Shown piece by piece: positions 51,178-62,201 of a DNA stretch of 64,000 bases. Made by a program: the position numbers and the translations under genes. Under the pieces are notes generated by a model, which was not told the DNA's origin, did not search any database, and saw nothing but the letters and a program-made list of their open reading frames with translations. The first letter of the stretch is position 1. Every line of letters begins with the position of its first letter. Source of the stretch: PFJX01 sp044227325 (GTDB lineage Bacteria; Pseudomonadota; Gammaproteobacteria; Burkholderiales; Thiobacillaceae); contig JBGAFI010000009.1 in the NCBI GenBank assembly GCA_044227325.1, positions 62,001 through 126,000 of the forward strand, given 5' to 3'.

Positions 51178-54100
51178 ATGAATCGCAACCGATATCGACT
51201 GGTCAGGAACGCGGCAAGCGGCCTATGGATGCCCGCCGCGGAACATGCACGGGCCCACGGCAAGGCGGGTGGAACGCCCTGTTCAGGACGACGGATGCTG
51301 GCGGGATTGTTGTGCCTTCCCTTCGCATTGGCGGCCCATGCGGAACTGCCGGTACCCTGCGCGGGCGGAACCTGCGGCACCAACCCCGCGGCGAATGTGC
51401 CGTTTGCCCAGGCGGGGACGGCGAGCTACGCGACCCAGGGCAACGTGGGCTACGTCAATCAGGTCGGGGCCAAGGCCATCGTCAACTTCAGGTCCTACAA
51501 CCTGAGCCCGGGCAGCCGGATGGTGTACCAGCAGGTGGATGGCCTGGGCAGCAACAATCCGGTGGCCGGCGCCGAATTCACCAACCTGTCCCGTATCTGG
51601 GACGCGAATCCCAGCGTCATCGCCGGCGCCATCACCCAGGCGGCGGGGCAGAAGGCCAACGTGATCCTGGTGAACACCAATGGCATCGCCTTCATGAACG
51701 GCGCCCAGGTGGATCTCAACACCTTCACCGCCAGCAGCCTGGGCATCAAGGACAGCTACATCCTGCAATCCCTGTTCCCGGGAGACGGCCTTCCCCAGTT
51801 CGAGGGGGAAACCGGCTTCGTCAAAGTGATGGAGGGGGCTCGCATCAGCGCGGGGAATTACGGCCGGGTGATGCTGATCGCGCCCACCGTCGTCAACAAG
51901 GGCACGGTTAGCGCGCCGGATGGCCAGGTCATCGCAGCCGCCGCCAGCAAGGTGTATTTGCGCGCCGCCGGCAGCGAGGACACCAATGTGCGCGGCCTGC
52001 TGGTGGAAATCGACAGCCCCGCCGCGCTGAACGATTTCGACACCTCGAATACCAGCGTCAAGAACGGGCAGTTGGATGGAACGGCGGTTGCGTTGACCGA
52101 CGCCTCCGAGGACAAGCTGGGCCACGCCACCAACCTGGGCGTACTGTCCACGCCCCGTGGCAACGTGACCATGGTCGGCTACGCGGTGAACCAGCTGGGC
52201 GTCGCCCGTGCCACCACCTCGGTGGTGTCCAACGGCTCCATCTACCTCCTGGCCAAGGATCGCGCCAGCAACAACGGCGTGTTCGATTCCGTGGGCGCCC
52301 GTCGCGGCGGACGCGTCCTGCTGGGTGAGAACAGCCGCACCGAGGTGCTGTTCGATTTGCGCGCGCCCAAGCTTGACGAGGCCAAGCTGGCCGGCGCCCT
52401 TGCCGCCGGCATTCTGAGCGCGGGAGAGGTGGATGCGCTTCGTGCCGAGGCGGCTGCCGTCGTCGACGGGGTCGCGCCGTCCAGCCGCATCGACGCCTAT
52501 CTCGTCGGCCCCACGCCATCCGCCCAGACTGGCGCCGGTTCCGCCCAGCGCGAGCTGACGTCCTCGGAAATCCGCGCGTATCTCGCCGGCGACAAGGGGC
52601 CGGGGGATCTGATCGCCGGAACCGACGGACTGCGCTACCACGACTATTTCGACGCCACCGGGGCGGTGGATGGGGCCGCGAAGGAAGGCCTGGAAAAGGC
52701 ATCCCAGGTGAACGTGCTCGGCCAGGACATCCGTGTGGCCGGCGGCGCCGCCATCGTCGCGCCCTCGGGCAACGTGAGCCTGGTCGCCGTGGACGCGCCG
52801 GGTACGTTGAATTCCAGCACCTCGCTGTACACCGGCAACAGCCCGGTTTCCGACGCGGCGCGCATCCACGTCGCCGCCGATGCGCGCATCGACGTGGCCG
52901 GTCTGGAGGACGTCCGCGTCGCGGTGGAACGCAACAGCGTGGAAGTGGAACTGCGCGGCGACGAGTTGAAGGATTCGCCGATCAACCGCACCGGTCCGCT
53001 ACGCGGCCAGACGGCTTACGTCGACATCAACCGGGCGCTGGCCCGCGCCAAGGGCGGCCAGTCGACGCTGATCGCGCAAGACAGTCTGGAAGCCTATCAG
53101 GCGCGAACGGAACGCACCGTCGCCGAGCGGGCGACCCGCGGCGGCACGGTGAGCGCCTATTCCCAGGGCGAGACCATCGTGGAAGCGGGTTCCACCATCG
53201 ATCTCTCCGGCGGCAGCCTGAAATACACCGAGGGACTGGTAAACACCACCCTGCTGTACAGCGGCGCCGGACTGGTGGACCTGGCGGACGCGAAGGCGGA
53301 TGTCCGCTACGACGGCATCGCCACCCGCTACGTGCGTGACTACGGTCGCTGGAACGTGCAAGAGACCATCAACCTGGGCCAGAGCGTGCGCTACGACCCA
53401 GGCTACAGCGAAGGCAAGGATGCCGGCGCCATGGCCGTGTTCGGCATGAAGGCCACCTACCTGCAAGCGAATCTGGTCGGCGACACCACCATCGGCGAAC
53501 TGCAACGGGAAACCGGAACTCAACCCTTGGGCGCGCGGCTGGTGGTGGGCTTCGACGATCCGTCCAAGCGCAACGTGGTGGACAACCTGAGCCGACGCAC
53601 CATCGACTATAAGCTGAACCAGGACGTGGACCTGGTTGCCGCCGCCGCCTTGCTGCCCGCCGGATTCAAATTCGGCGACGACCTGCCGGACGAACTCCGC
53701 GCCACCCTCTCCCTGGACACCCGGCAAGTGGGGCAGGGCAAGGTCGCCCGGCTGGAGGTGCTGAGCAACCGGACCGTGAACGTGCGCGACGCGCTCAGCA
53801 TGCCCCAGGGCGGAACGGTGACCCTGGCGGGTAGCGGCATTCTGGTGGCGGCGGACATCGACGCGCCGTCTGGCGCCATCGATCTGCTGGCCCGGGATAC
53901 CCTCGCCACGGTGCCGGTCACGTTGAACGGCGGCGAGAAGCTGCCGGACCCGCTGCTGGAAATCGCCGCCGGTGTCACCCTCAGCGCCCGCGGCGCCTGG
54001 GTGAACGAACTGCCGGGCATGGCCGGCAGCGGCGAGTTGGCCATGATCGATGGCGGGTCAATCTCGTTGCGCGCCGACACACGCGCCACGAACGGCGCGT

Positions 54101-57100
54101 TCGATGCCCAGGGACGCATATTGCTGGGTGAAGGCGTGAGTCTGGATGCCAGCGGCGGCGCTCGCATCCTGTCCAGTGGTACCAGGAAGTACGGCGATGG
54201 GGGCGAACTGACCCTCTCCGCGTACGACATACAGGGTCTGGTCGACAACGTTTCCGCCTACGGCTTCGCCGAGGGTGGCAGTCTGAGCCTCGCCAGCGGC
54301 AGCATCGCGATCGGCGGGGCGGAAAACGGGACATTCGGCCGCCTTGTCCTGGACACGGATTTCTTCCAGCGGGGCGGCTTCGCCGATTTCACCCTGACGG
54401 CTTACGAGGATATGGAATTGGCCGCGGGTGCGGTGCTGCGCCCGCGCGTGGCCAACCTGGAACTGGATAACGACGCTACCCTGTTCGCCACCGGCGGCGA
54501 CCCCGCCGGATTCAGTCACCTCGTTACCCTGGACGACTCCCTGCGCCAGCGGGTCGATCTCACCCTCGTGGCGAGCCTGAGCGAGGCGGGAACCGGCGAT
54601 TTGCTGCTCGACACCGGCAGCGGAATCGAACTGGATCCGGGTGCGCACCTCATCCTGCAAGCACGCAATTCCCTGGTGATGCAGGGGGCCGTCGTGGCCA
54701 AGGGCGGCACCATCAGCGCGACGTTGGACCGGAGCGGTGGCTACCTGGCCGGCGCCGCGAACGTCAATCCGATCTGGCTCGGCGCCGGCGCGGTGCTGGA
54801 CGTGTCGGGCACGGCTTTGACTTATTTGGACGGCAAGGGCTTGATCCAGGGCGAAGTGCTTGCGGGGGGGCGTGTCGACCTGAACGCGAAGACCGGCTAC
54901 GTGGTCACCGAAGCCGGTTCCCGCATCGACGTGTCGGGTGCGCCATCCACCTACCTGGACGTGGAGAACGAAGCGGGCGGTCTGGGTAGCGAGTTCGCGA
55001 GCGACGCGGGGACGCTGACTATCTACGCGGAGCAGGGAATAGTGCTGGACGGTGATCTGGTGGCCAGGGCGGGCTCCGCGAATCGCGTCGGCGGGGTATT
55101 CGATGTAACCCTGAGCACCTACGTCGAGCCCCCTCTGGGCAGTCCGGGCCAACCGGACATTCTCTTGTCCCTCGCGGCGACGGTGGCGCCCCAGGCGCTC
55201 GGCCTCGCGCCGGATTCGGCGCTCCCCATGGAAAGCGTGGTGCGCGCCCGGCTGGGCGCGGACAAACTGGACGCGGCGGGCTTCGACCGCATTCTTCTGG
55301 CAAGCCGGGACGGCATACGTCTGGAGAATGGTCTGGCGATCGGCGCCGGCCGTGCCGTGCCGCTGCGGGAACTGCGCTTGGACGCCGCGCGCATCCAGAG
55401 CGACGGTGGAAACGCCAGCCTGGTCGCGGAAACCCTGCGCCTGGGCAATTACGACCCGGCGCGCAAAGGCGGCGCCGCGGCCGAGACGGCGAGCGGCGTG
55501 CTGAGCCTGAGTGGCGCGCAGATCGAGCTAGCGGGGAATCTGCGCCTGGAGGGCATGGGGACGGTCGCGCTCGCCGCCGACGAGGCGATCTGGCTGGCCG
55601 GCGTGACCAGCGGCAGCGAACGTCCCGCCGGTTCCCTGGCAAGCACGGCGGATCTGGCCCTGTCGGCGCCTCTGGTGGCGCCGTCGACGTTCAGCGCGTA
55701 TACCCTGAGCGCGCCCGGTCGCAAGATCACGTTCGCTGGCGTCGGCGAATTGCCCCGGCAGCCGCTTTCGGCCCAGGGCGAATTGGTGGTGGAGGCGGCG
55801 ACCATCGAACAGAACGGGCGGATATGGGCACCGATGGGCGCGATTTCACTGAAGGCCAGCGGAGACCTCAGCCTCGGTGAAGACAGCGTGACTTCCGTGG
55901 CCGCTGACGCCGACAGCCTGATCCCCTTCGGCAAGGTGCTCAATGGTCGCGCCTGGATCTACGAGGTCGATTCCACAAACGAGGCGGAAGGCCAGATCCA
56001 GTTGTCATCCCTGGCCGGCAAGACGATCCGCCTGGACGGGCAGACGCTCAAGGTTTCGAAGAATGCCCGCGTCGACGTGTCGGGTGGCGGCGACCTGCAG
56101 GCCTACGAGTTCACGGTGGGCCCGGGCGGTTCCCGGGATATTCTGGCGGAGGCCGACACCTACGCGATCCTCCCCGGCTACGCCGGCGGCATTGCCCCCA
56201 TCGACGCCCAGGAAAGCCAGGGCTTCGGGTTGGCCGCGGGAACATCGGTCTATCTCTCCGGCGTGCCAGGCCTGCCGGAGGGGCGTTACGTTCTCCTGCC
56301 GGCCCATTACGCCCTGTTGCCCGGTGCCTATGCGGTGAAGCTGGGACAGGAGGCGACCCTGTTCCCCAGCCAGTCCCATACCCGCCTGGACGGCGTCCGC
56401 ATCGCCGCGGGCTATTTGACCGACAGCCGGTCCGCTGCGCCGGAAAGTGGCGACTGGCGGGCGATTCAGGTGTTGACGCGGGCGCAGGTCATGGAGCGTT
56501 CCGAATTCACCCTGACCCGGGCCTCCACGTACTTCGGCGATTCCTCGGCGCAGGTCGCGGACGCGGGTCTGCTGGCCATGGCGGTTAGCCGCACCGGGTT
56601 GACCGCGACGGGTGAAAGCGTGCTGAACATCGATCCGGACGCGGTGATCGATCTGTCCGCCTCCAATGGGCGAGCCGGCGCGCTGGACATCAGCGCGCCG
56701 CGCCTGGAGATCGTCGGCACCGCAACCCAGGCGGGCGGCGACCCCGAAGCCGTGCATCTTTCGGCCGAAGTCCTCAACGGCTGGAATCCGGCCAGCCTGT
56801 TTCTTGGGGGAACCCGCTACGCCGGCGACGGGACCACCACGCTGGCGGTATTGGCGGATTTCCTGACGATTTCCAACGATGCGGAACATCCTTTGCGGGC
56901 CGCCGAGATCCTGCTGGCCGCGCGGGACACGCTGCGCCTGGATCCGGACAGCGTGCTCGAGGCCCAGGGCGACGCCGGGAGCGCCTCCAGCTATACCACG
57001 GCGGGCGATGGCGCATTGGTGCGCGCCGCCACCGATTTCGCCGAATTCACCCGTACCGGCAGCCCCGTCGGCAACTCCGGGCGTTTGGTGGCTGATGCCT

Positions 57101-60100
57101 ACGTGGACGCGGAAGGGGTCCGGCACGAGGCGCGTATCACGGCATACGGCGCGATTCTGCTCGATGCGACACGGGAAAACGCCTTCAAGGGCGATCTCCG
57201 ATTCCAGGACGCTGCCGGCAGGGCCACGGCCGGACACCTGGCGCTGGGCGGCGAGCGCATCGGCTTCGGCGATCCCGCCAACGCCCCCGGAGGCCTGCTA
57301 TTCAGCCAGGACGATCTCGACGCTTTCTCCGGGCTTGCTTCCCTGACCCTTAGCAGCTACTCCGGTTTCGATCTCTACGGCGAGGTGGCCGTGGGGGGTC
57401 TGGACGCGAACGGCGATCCCACCTTGAAGAGCCTGACGCTGCAGGGGGCGGGACTCGCCGGCGTAGACAACGCGGGCGGGACCGCAGTGCTGCGCGCCCG
57501 TGAGTTGCGCCTTGCGAATCCTTCCGGCGCGGCGTTCGTGCCGGGACCGGGGACGCCGGGGACCGGCGAGCTGGAGATCCACGCCAACACGCTCACGCTG
57601 GGCGAAGGGGACAAGGCCATCCGCGGTTTCACCAAGGTTTCCGTGACGGCCGACGAGCTGGTCGGCGCGGACAGCGGCGCGACCACCATTGGCGCGAACA
57701 CCCACATGGACATCGGCCAGTTGCGCGGTCTCGCCGGTTCCAACCAGAGTCTCGTCGCGGAGGGAACGTTGACGGTGGCGGGCACGCAATCCGCCCGCCA
57801 GGCGAGCGCCATCGAAGACCTGGGGGCGAGTTGGACGCTGAAGGGGACCCAGGTCACTTTCGATACCTTGGCGACCTTGCCTTCCGGGCGTCTCGCCCTG
57901 GTTGCCAGCGCTGGCGACCTGACGCTCGGCGCGCATGCGGGAATCGACGTGGCGGGGCGCCACGTGAAATTCTTCGATGTCCTCCAGGCGGCGCCGGGCG
58001 GGTCGGTATCCCTGACCAGCGAAACCGGCTCGGTGCTGATTCAATCCGACGACGTGAACCACGTACACGCCAAGGTGGACGTTTCCGCGGCGGCGGGTGG
58101 CGATGCGGGCGGCCTTACGGTCAATGCGGTACATGGTCGTCTGGAACTCCAGACCGGCGTCGAGTTGCTCGGGCTGGCGCCGGCGGACGCGGTGGACCGC
58201 GGCGAGGGGGCGCGCTTCGCCCTGGATGTGGCGGAGCTGGATGACTTCGCCGCCGTCAACGAGGCGCTCAACGAAGGCGGGTTCGACGGCGCGCGCCAAT
58301 TCCGCGTGCGCGCATCCACTCAACTCACGGTATCCGGCGAGGTCAAGGCCAAGACGATTTCCATCGCGCTGGATGCCGGCGAATTGATCGTTTCCGGCCA
58401 TCTGGACGCCTCTGGCGCGGACGCCGGTTCCATCGGGCTCTACGCGGCGGGCGACCTCACCCTCGACGGGGCCGCGTTGGACGCCTATGCCAGCGGGAGC
58501 GGGGAGAACGGCGGGCTGGTGGAACTCGAATCCGTGGCCGGGCTGCTGGATCTCTCGGGCGGTTCGGTCAATGCCGCCGCGGGCAGCGGCGGCATCGGCG
58601 GCAAGGTCATGGCCATCGCCGCCCAGACCGGCAGCGTCGCGGCCTTTGCCAATCCGCTGGCGGATACCGGTTCGGCCACCGCGTTCAAGGTGGCGGCGCC
58701 GGACGGGGTGACCATCCTGGCCGAGGGGCAGGTCATCGTATTCAAGGCCGGCCACGCGAATACGTCCACGGCGCCCACCCTGCAGATCGGCACCCTGGCG
58801 GCCAAGGCCATCAGGAAGAACGGGGGTGACAACTTGTCGGCCGGTGACATCAAGGTGGGCGATACCGTCGCCGTGATGTACGACGGCACCAATTTCCAGC
58901 TGGTGTCGGCCGGGGTCGGCAGCGGCGTGAACGCCAAAACCTTCGCCGAGGACCATATCGTCGGTGCCAGCCAGGCGGCGTTGTATGGTCGCAAGACCTA
59001 CCAGGCGAGCAGCATCGACGCGAAGCTTCAGAACCAGATCGAGGCGGACGCCTCGGTGTTCGCCGAAATCGCCAATTCCCTTGCCAGCGGAGGCATGCGC
59101 ATCCGGCCGGCGGCGGAAATCGTCTCGCCTGCCGGGGGTGCCGGCGATATCACCCTGGCCACGGACTGGAACCTGTCCTATGCCAACCGCGGCGATGTCC
59201 GGGCCGGACTGCTGACGATACGCGCCCGGGGCAATCTGAAGGTCAACAACAATCTGTCCGACGGCTTCAGTCTCGCGACAGCCTGCACCACCACGCCCTG
59301 CCCCGCCAGCAATCCGACGCCCGCGACCTTGCGTACGGGAGATTCCTGGACCTACCGGCTGGTGGCCGGGGCCGATACGGTTGCCGCCGATCCGATGGCC
59401 GTGAAAGCCGGCGATGGGGATGTGACGCTCGCGGCCGGCAAGCTGGTTCGCACCGGCACCGGGGATATCCGCATCGCCTCCGGCGACGACATCATCCTGG
59501 CGGACGCGAAGTCCGCCATCTATACCGCCGGCAGAGTGGCGGACGCCGTGGCTGGCTTCGCCAATCCGTTCAGCAACCTGCGCGCCACGTTTTCGCAGCA
59601 GGGGGGCAACGTCACGCTGAACGCGCTGGGAGACATTTCCGGCAAACCGTCCACCCAACTCTATTCCGAATGGCTCTACCGCCAGGGGGCGTTGGACCAG
59701 ACGACCGGGAGCTATACCAGGCAGACGGCATGGTGGGTGCGCTTCGACCAGTTCCAGCAGGGCGTGGGCGCCCTGGGCGGTGGCGACGTCACGCTCATCG
59801 CCGGTGGCGATGTGAAGGACGTCTCCGCCAGCACCCCCACTCAGGCGCGCATGGGCGCCTCCAGTCCGGATGCGAGCCGCCTGGTGGTGACCGGCGGTGG
59901 CGACGTGCGGGTGGAAGCCGGTGGAAGTGTTTTGGGCGGCCAGTATTACGCCGATCGCGGCACCCTTTCGATCCGGGCGGGGGGTGACATCGGCGCTGGC
60001 GATCAGAAGATCGGTAGCGCGCAGCCCCTGGCCACCCTGGTGGCGCTGGGAGATGCCCAGGCGGAACTGCTGGCCTGGGGCGACGTGACCCTTAGCAATC

Positions 60101-62187
60101 TGCTCAATCCTCACCTGCTGGTCCAGAGCAGTGGCAATCTGGCGGTCGGCATCGGCCAGCCGACGCCGGGACGTAGCCTGTTCTCCACCTATTCGGACGC
60201 GACTTCCGCGGCCCTTGCGAGCGTGACCGGAAATACGCGGCTGCTCGAGAGCTCCTCCGCGCTGACCACTGCTTATGCCGGCTTGCTCAATTCCACGGAA
60301 GGCAAGCGGGACGGGCAGCTGGACCTGGCTTTCCTGCTGCCGGCCACGCTGGCGGCCACCGCATTCCAGGGCGACGTGGAAATCGGGACCAACACGCGCA
60401 ACCTCACCATGGCGCCGTCCAGCCAGGGCAACCTGACGCTGCTGGCGGCGGATACGGTACGCCTGGAGTCGGTGCTCAGCATGAGCGACCGCGATCCCGT
60501 CCAGGTGCCGACGGCGGTGGCGCCGGTCATGGTGGATTCCAGTTCCGCCCAAGGCACCCTGCTGATTCCGGCCTTGCTGGTGAATCCTGCCAGGCCTACG
60601 AGCCTGGATCACGCGGATACCCCGATCCACACCGGGGACGACGTGCCCGCCAGGATTTATGCCAGAGACGGGGATGTACTGGGCTTCTTCGACAGCGATG
60701 TGAAGAACAAACATCTGATCGGCGGCCTCGACCTGTCCAAGGCGGCGCTGGTGCGCGCCGGCCGGGATGTGGGGGATCTCTTCCTCCAGGTCCAGCACGC
60801 CGATGCGGACAACGTCAGCGTGGTGGAGGCGGGGCGGGATATCTATCTTTCCGGCGTGGTGCGGCGCGACGAAATCCGCCTCCGGGTGGGTGGGCTCGGC
60901 CGCCTGGAGGTGACCGCCGGCAGGAACATCGATTTGGGCACTTCGGCGGGCATCGTCAGCCGGGGCAATCTGGACAATCCCAATTTGCCGGCGGGCGGGG
61001 CGGACCTGCAATTGGCGGCGGGCGTGGGGGCCGGCGGGGTCGACTACGCCGGCACGGTGACGCGACTGGTCCGGCAACTCGGCGCGAATCCCGCCGACGA
61101 TTCCACGTTGTGGCTGGCGCGCTGGCTCACCGGCGACGACACCCTGGATGCCGCCCACGCCCTGGCCGCCGTGGCGGCGCTGGAGAAATCCACATCGTCC
61201 GTGCAGCGTGAGCGGGTAAGGACCATGCTGTTTACCGCACTGCGCGCCACGGGTCGGGATTCCACCAATGCCGCCAGTCCCTACGCTGGCGACTATGCCC
61301 GTGGGTACGCCGCCATGGAGCTGGTGTTCCCGGGGATCGGAGAGACCGATGACCATGGCGGCTTCACTCGTTACTCCGGCGACATCAATCTGTTCGCCAG
61401 CCGGGTGAAGACCGAGCGGGGCGGCAGCATCGAATTCCTGCTGCCGGGCGGGCAACTCGCCGTGGGCCTGACCAACACACCGGCCGCATTGGTCAACGTG
61501 GGCGACAACGTGTTGGGGATCGTCGTCGCGGGCGAGGGAAACATCTTCGCCGCGACCCGGGACGACATCCTGGTGAACCAGTCCCGCATACTGACGGTGG
61601 GGGGCGGCGACGTGTTGCTCTGGTCCAGCGAGGGAGATATCGACGCCGGCAAGGGCAAGAAGACGGCCTCCGCGGTTCCTCCTCCCGTCATCACGGTGGA
61701 CAGTCAAGGAAACATCACCCAGGAATTGCAGGGCGCCGTCACCGGAAGCGGCATCGGCGCACTGGAGGGACTTCCCGGGGTCGAGGCCGGCGACGTGGAC
61801 CTGATCGCCCCCAAGGGCACGGTGAACGCGGGAGACGCCGGTATCCGCGCCGGCAACCTGAACATCGCCGCCCAGGTGGTGCTGAACGCCGAGAACATCC
61901 AGGTGTCCGGCGTTTCTTCCGGCGTGCCGGTGGCGGATACCGCCAGCCTGTCCGCCGGCCTGGCCGGCAACAGCAGCCTGGGGGACACCCAGGCTGTGGC
62001 GGAGACGACCCGTTCCGTCGGCGGCCAGGCCGGTGACGAGAAGAAAGTCGCCGATGAGGTGAAGCAGACGCTGGCGAGCTTCCGGCCCAGCTTCATTTCG
62101 GTGGAAGTCATGGGCTTCGGCGAGGAGACCGCCAGCACCGGGGAACCGGCGGGAGACGGGGATCGCCGCAGACGGCAAGGTGGCTAG
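51178..62187 (+). CDS. Giant TpsA filamentous haemagglutinin-family exoprotein
   Basis: A 3669-residue surface or secreted protein. Residues 1 to about 55 are an extended signal peptide (MNRNRYRLVRNAASGLWMP, then a hydrophobic core ending AAHA). The TPS secretion domain follows (about 60-300) with the NTNGIAFMNGAQVDLNTFTA motif. Most of the remainder is beta-helix-type repeats rich in Gly, Asp and Ala. The DUF3739-like end (DVDLIAPKGTVNAGDAGI, LNIAAQVVLNAENIQVSG) lies near 3540-3585. An atypical module resembling phage tail-fibre repeats lies at about 2495-2579. A ribosome-binding GGGAGAGG precedes the ATG, 29 nt after tpsB. Likely role is adhesion or matrix building. Confidence 0.93.
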   Translation: MNRNRYRLVRNAASGLWMPAAEHARAHGKAGGTPCSGRRMLAGLLCLPFALAAHAELPVPCAGGTCGTNPAANVPFAQAGTASYATQGNVGYVNQVGAKAIVNFRSYNLSPGSRMVYQQVDGLGSNNPVAGAEFTNLSRIWDANPSVIAGAITQAAGQKANVILVNTNGIAFMNGAQVDLNTFTASSLGIKDSYILQSLFPGDGLPQFEGETGFVKVMEGARISAGNYGRVMLIAPTVVNKGTVSAPDGQVIAAAASKVYLRAAGSEDTNVRGLLVEIDSPAALNDFDTSNTSVKNGQLDGTAVALTDASEDKLGHATNLGVLSTPRGNVTMVGYAVNQLGVARATTSVVSNGSIYLLAKDRASNNGVFDSVGARRGGRVLLGENSRTEVLFDLRAPKLDEAKLAGALAAGILSAGEVDALRAEAAAVVDGVAPSSRIDAYLVGPTPSAQTGAGSAQRELTSSEIRAYLAGDKGPGDLIAGTDGLRYHDYFDATGAVDGAAKEGLEKASQVNVLGQDIRVAGGAAIVAPSGNVSLVAVDAPGTLNSSTSLYTGNSPVSDAARIHVAADARIDVAGLEDVRVAVERNSVEVELRGDELKDSPINRTGPLRGQTAYVDINRALARAKGGQSTLIAQDSLEAYQARTERTVAERATRGGTVSAYSQGETIVEAGSTIDLSGGSLKYTEGLVNTTLLYSGAGLVDLADAKADVRYDGIATRYVRDYGRWNVQETINLGQSVRYDPGYSEGKDAGAMAVFGMKATYLQANLVGDTTIGELQRETGTQPLGARLVVGFDDPSKRNVVDNLSRRTIDYKLNQDVDLVAAAALLPAGFKFGDDLPDELRATLSLDTRQVGQGKVARLEVLSNRTVNVRDALSMPQGGTVTLAGSGILVAADIDAPSGAIDLLARDTLATVPVTLNGGEKLPDPLLEIAAGVTLSARGAWVNELPGMAGSGELAMIDGGSISLRADTRATNGAFDAQGRILLGEGVSLDASGGARILSSGTRKYGDGGELTLSAYDIQGLVDNVSAYGFAEGGSLSLASGSIAIGGAENGTFGRLVLDTDFFQRGGFADFTLTAYEDMELAAGAVLRPRVANLELDNDATLFATGGDPAGFSHLVTLDDSLRQRVDLTLVASLSEAGTGDLLLDTGSGIELDPGAHLILQARNSLVMQGAVVAKGGTISATLDRSGGYLAGAANVNPIWLGAGAVLDVSGTALTYLDGKGLIQGEVLAGGRVDLNAKTGYVVTEAGSRIDVSGAPSTYLDVENEAGGLGSEFASDAGTLTIYAEQGIVLDGDLVARAGSANRVGGVFDVTLSTYVEPPLGSPGQPDILLSLAATVAPQALGLAPDSALPMESVVRARLGADKLDAAGFDRILLASRDGIRLENGLAIGAGRAVPLRELRLDAARIQSDGGNASLVAETLRLGNYDPARKGGAAAETASGVLSLSGAQIELAGNLRLEGMGTVALAADEAIWLAGVTSGSERPAGSLASTADLALSAPLVAPSTFSAYTLSAPGRKITFAGVGELPRQPLSAQGELVVEAATIEQNGRIWAPMGAISLKASGDLSLGEDSVTSVAADADSLIPFGKVLNGRAWIYEVDSTNEAEGQIQLSSLAGKTIRLDGQTLKVSKNARVDVSGGGDLQAYEFTVGPGGSRDILAEADTYAILPGYAGGIAPIDAQESQGFGLAAGTSVYLSGVPGLPEGRYVLLPAHYALLPGAYAVKLGQEATLFPSQSHTRLDGVRIAAGYLTDSRSAAPESGDWRAIQVLTRAQVMERSEFTLTRASTYFGDSSAQVADAGLLAMAVSRTGLTATGESVLNIDPDAVIDLSASNGRAGALDISAPRLEIVGTATQAGGDPEAVHLSAEVLNGWNPASLFLGGTRYAGDGTTTLAVLADFLTISNDAEHPLRAAEILLAARDTLRLDPDSVLEAQGDAGSASSYTTAGDGALVRAATDFAEFTRTGSPVGNSGRLVADAYVDAEGVRHEARITAYGAILLDATRENAFKGDLRFQDAAGRATAGHLALGGERIGFGDPANAPGGLLFSQDDLDAFSGLASLTLSSYSGFDLYGEVAVGGLDANGDPTLKSLTLQGAGLAGVDNAGGTAVLRARELRLANPSGAAFVPGPGTPGTGELEIHANTLTLGEGDKAIRGFTKVSVTADELVGADSGATTIGANTHMDIGQLRGLAGSNQSLVAEGTLTVAGTQSARQASAIEDLGASWTLKGTQVTFDTLATLPSGRLALVASAGDLTLGAHAGIDVAGRHVKFFDVLQAAPGGSVSLTSETGSVLIQSDDVNHVHAKVDVSAAAGGDAGGLTVNAVHGRLELQTGVELLGLAPADAVDRGEGARFALDVAELDDFAAVNEALNEGGFDGARQFRVRASTQLTVSGEVKAKTISIALDAGELIVSGHLDASGADAGSIGLYAAGDLTLDGAALDAYASGSGENGGLVELESVAGLLDLSGGSVNAAAGSGGIGGKVMAIAAQTGSVAAFANPLADTGSATAFKVAAPDGVTILAEGQVIVFKAGHANTSTAPTLQIGTLAAKAIRKNGGDNLSAGDIKVGDTVAVMYDGTNFQLVSAGVGSGVNAKTFAEDHIVGASQAALYGRKTYQASSIDAKLQNQIEADASVFAEIANSLASGGMRIRPAAEIVSPAGGAGDITLATDWNLSYANRGDVRAGLLTIRARGNLKVNNNLSDGFSLATACTTTPCPASNPTPATLRTGDSWTYRLVAGADTVAADPMAVKAGDGDVTLAAGKLVRTGTGDIRIASGDDIILADAKSAIYTAGRVADAVAGFANPFSNLRATFSQQGGNVTLNALGDISGKPSTQLYSEWLYRQGALDQTTGSYTRQTAWWVRFDQFQQGVGALGGGDVTLIAGGDVKDVSASTPTQARMGASSPDASRLVVTGGGDVRVEAGGSVLGGQYYADRGTLSIRAGGDIGAGDQKIGSAQPLATLVALGDAQAELLAWGDVTLSNLLNPHLLVQSSGNLAVGIGQPTPGRSLFSTYSDATSAALASVTGNTRLLESSSALTTAYAGLLNSTEGKRDGQLDLAFLLPATLAATAFQGDVEIGTNTRNLTMAPSSQGNLTLLAADTVRLESVLSMSDRDPVQVPTAVAPVMVDSSSAQGTLLIPALLVNPARPTSLDHADTPIHTGDDVPARIYARDGDVLGFFDSDVKNKHLIGGLDLSKAALVRAGRDVGDLFLQVQHADADNVSVVEAGRDIYLSGVVRRDEIRLRVGGLGRLEVTAGRNIDLGTSAGIVSRGNLDNPNLPAGGADLQLAAGVGAGGVDYAGTVTRLVRQLGANPADDSTLWLARWLTGDDTLDAAHALAAVAALEKSTSSVQRERVRTMLFTALRATGRDSTNAASPYAGDYARGYAAMELVFPGIGETDDHGGFTRYSGDINLFASRVKTERGGSIEFLLPGGQLAVGLTNTPAALVNVGDNVLGIVVAGEGNIFAATRDDILVNQSRILTVGGGDVLLWSSEGDIDAGKGKKTASAVPPPVITVDSQGNITQELQGAVTGSGIGALEGLPGVEAGDVDLIAPKGTVNAGDAGIRAGNLNIAAQVVLNAENIQVSGVSSGVPVADTASLSAGLAGNSSLGDTQAVAETTRSVGGQAGDEKKVADEVKQTLASFRPSFISVEVMGFGEETASTGEPAGDGDRRRRQGG

Positions 62188-62201
62188 GCCATGACGCCGG
62201 C

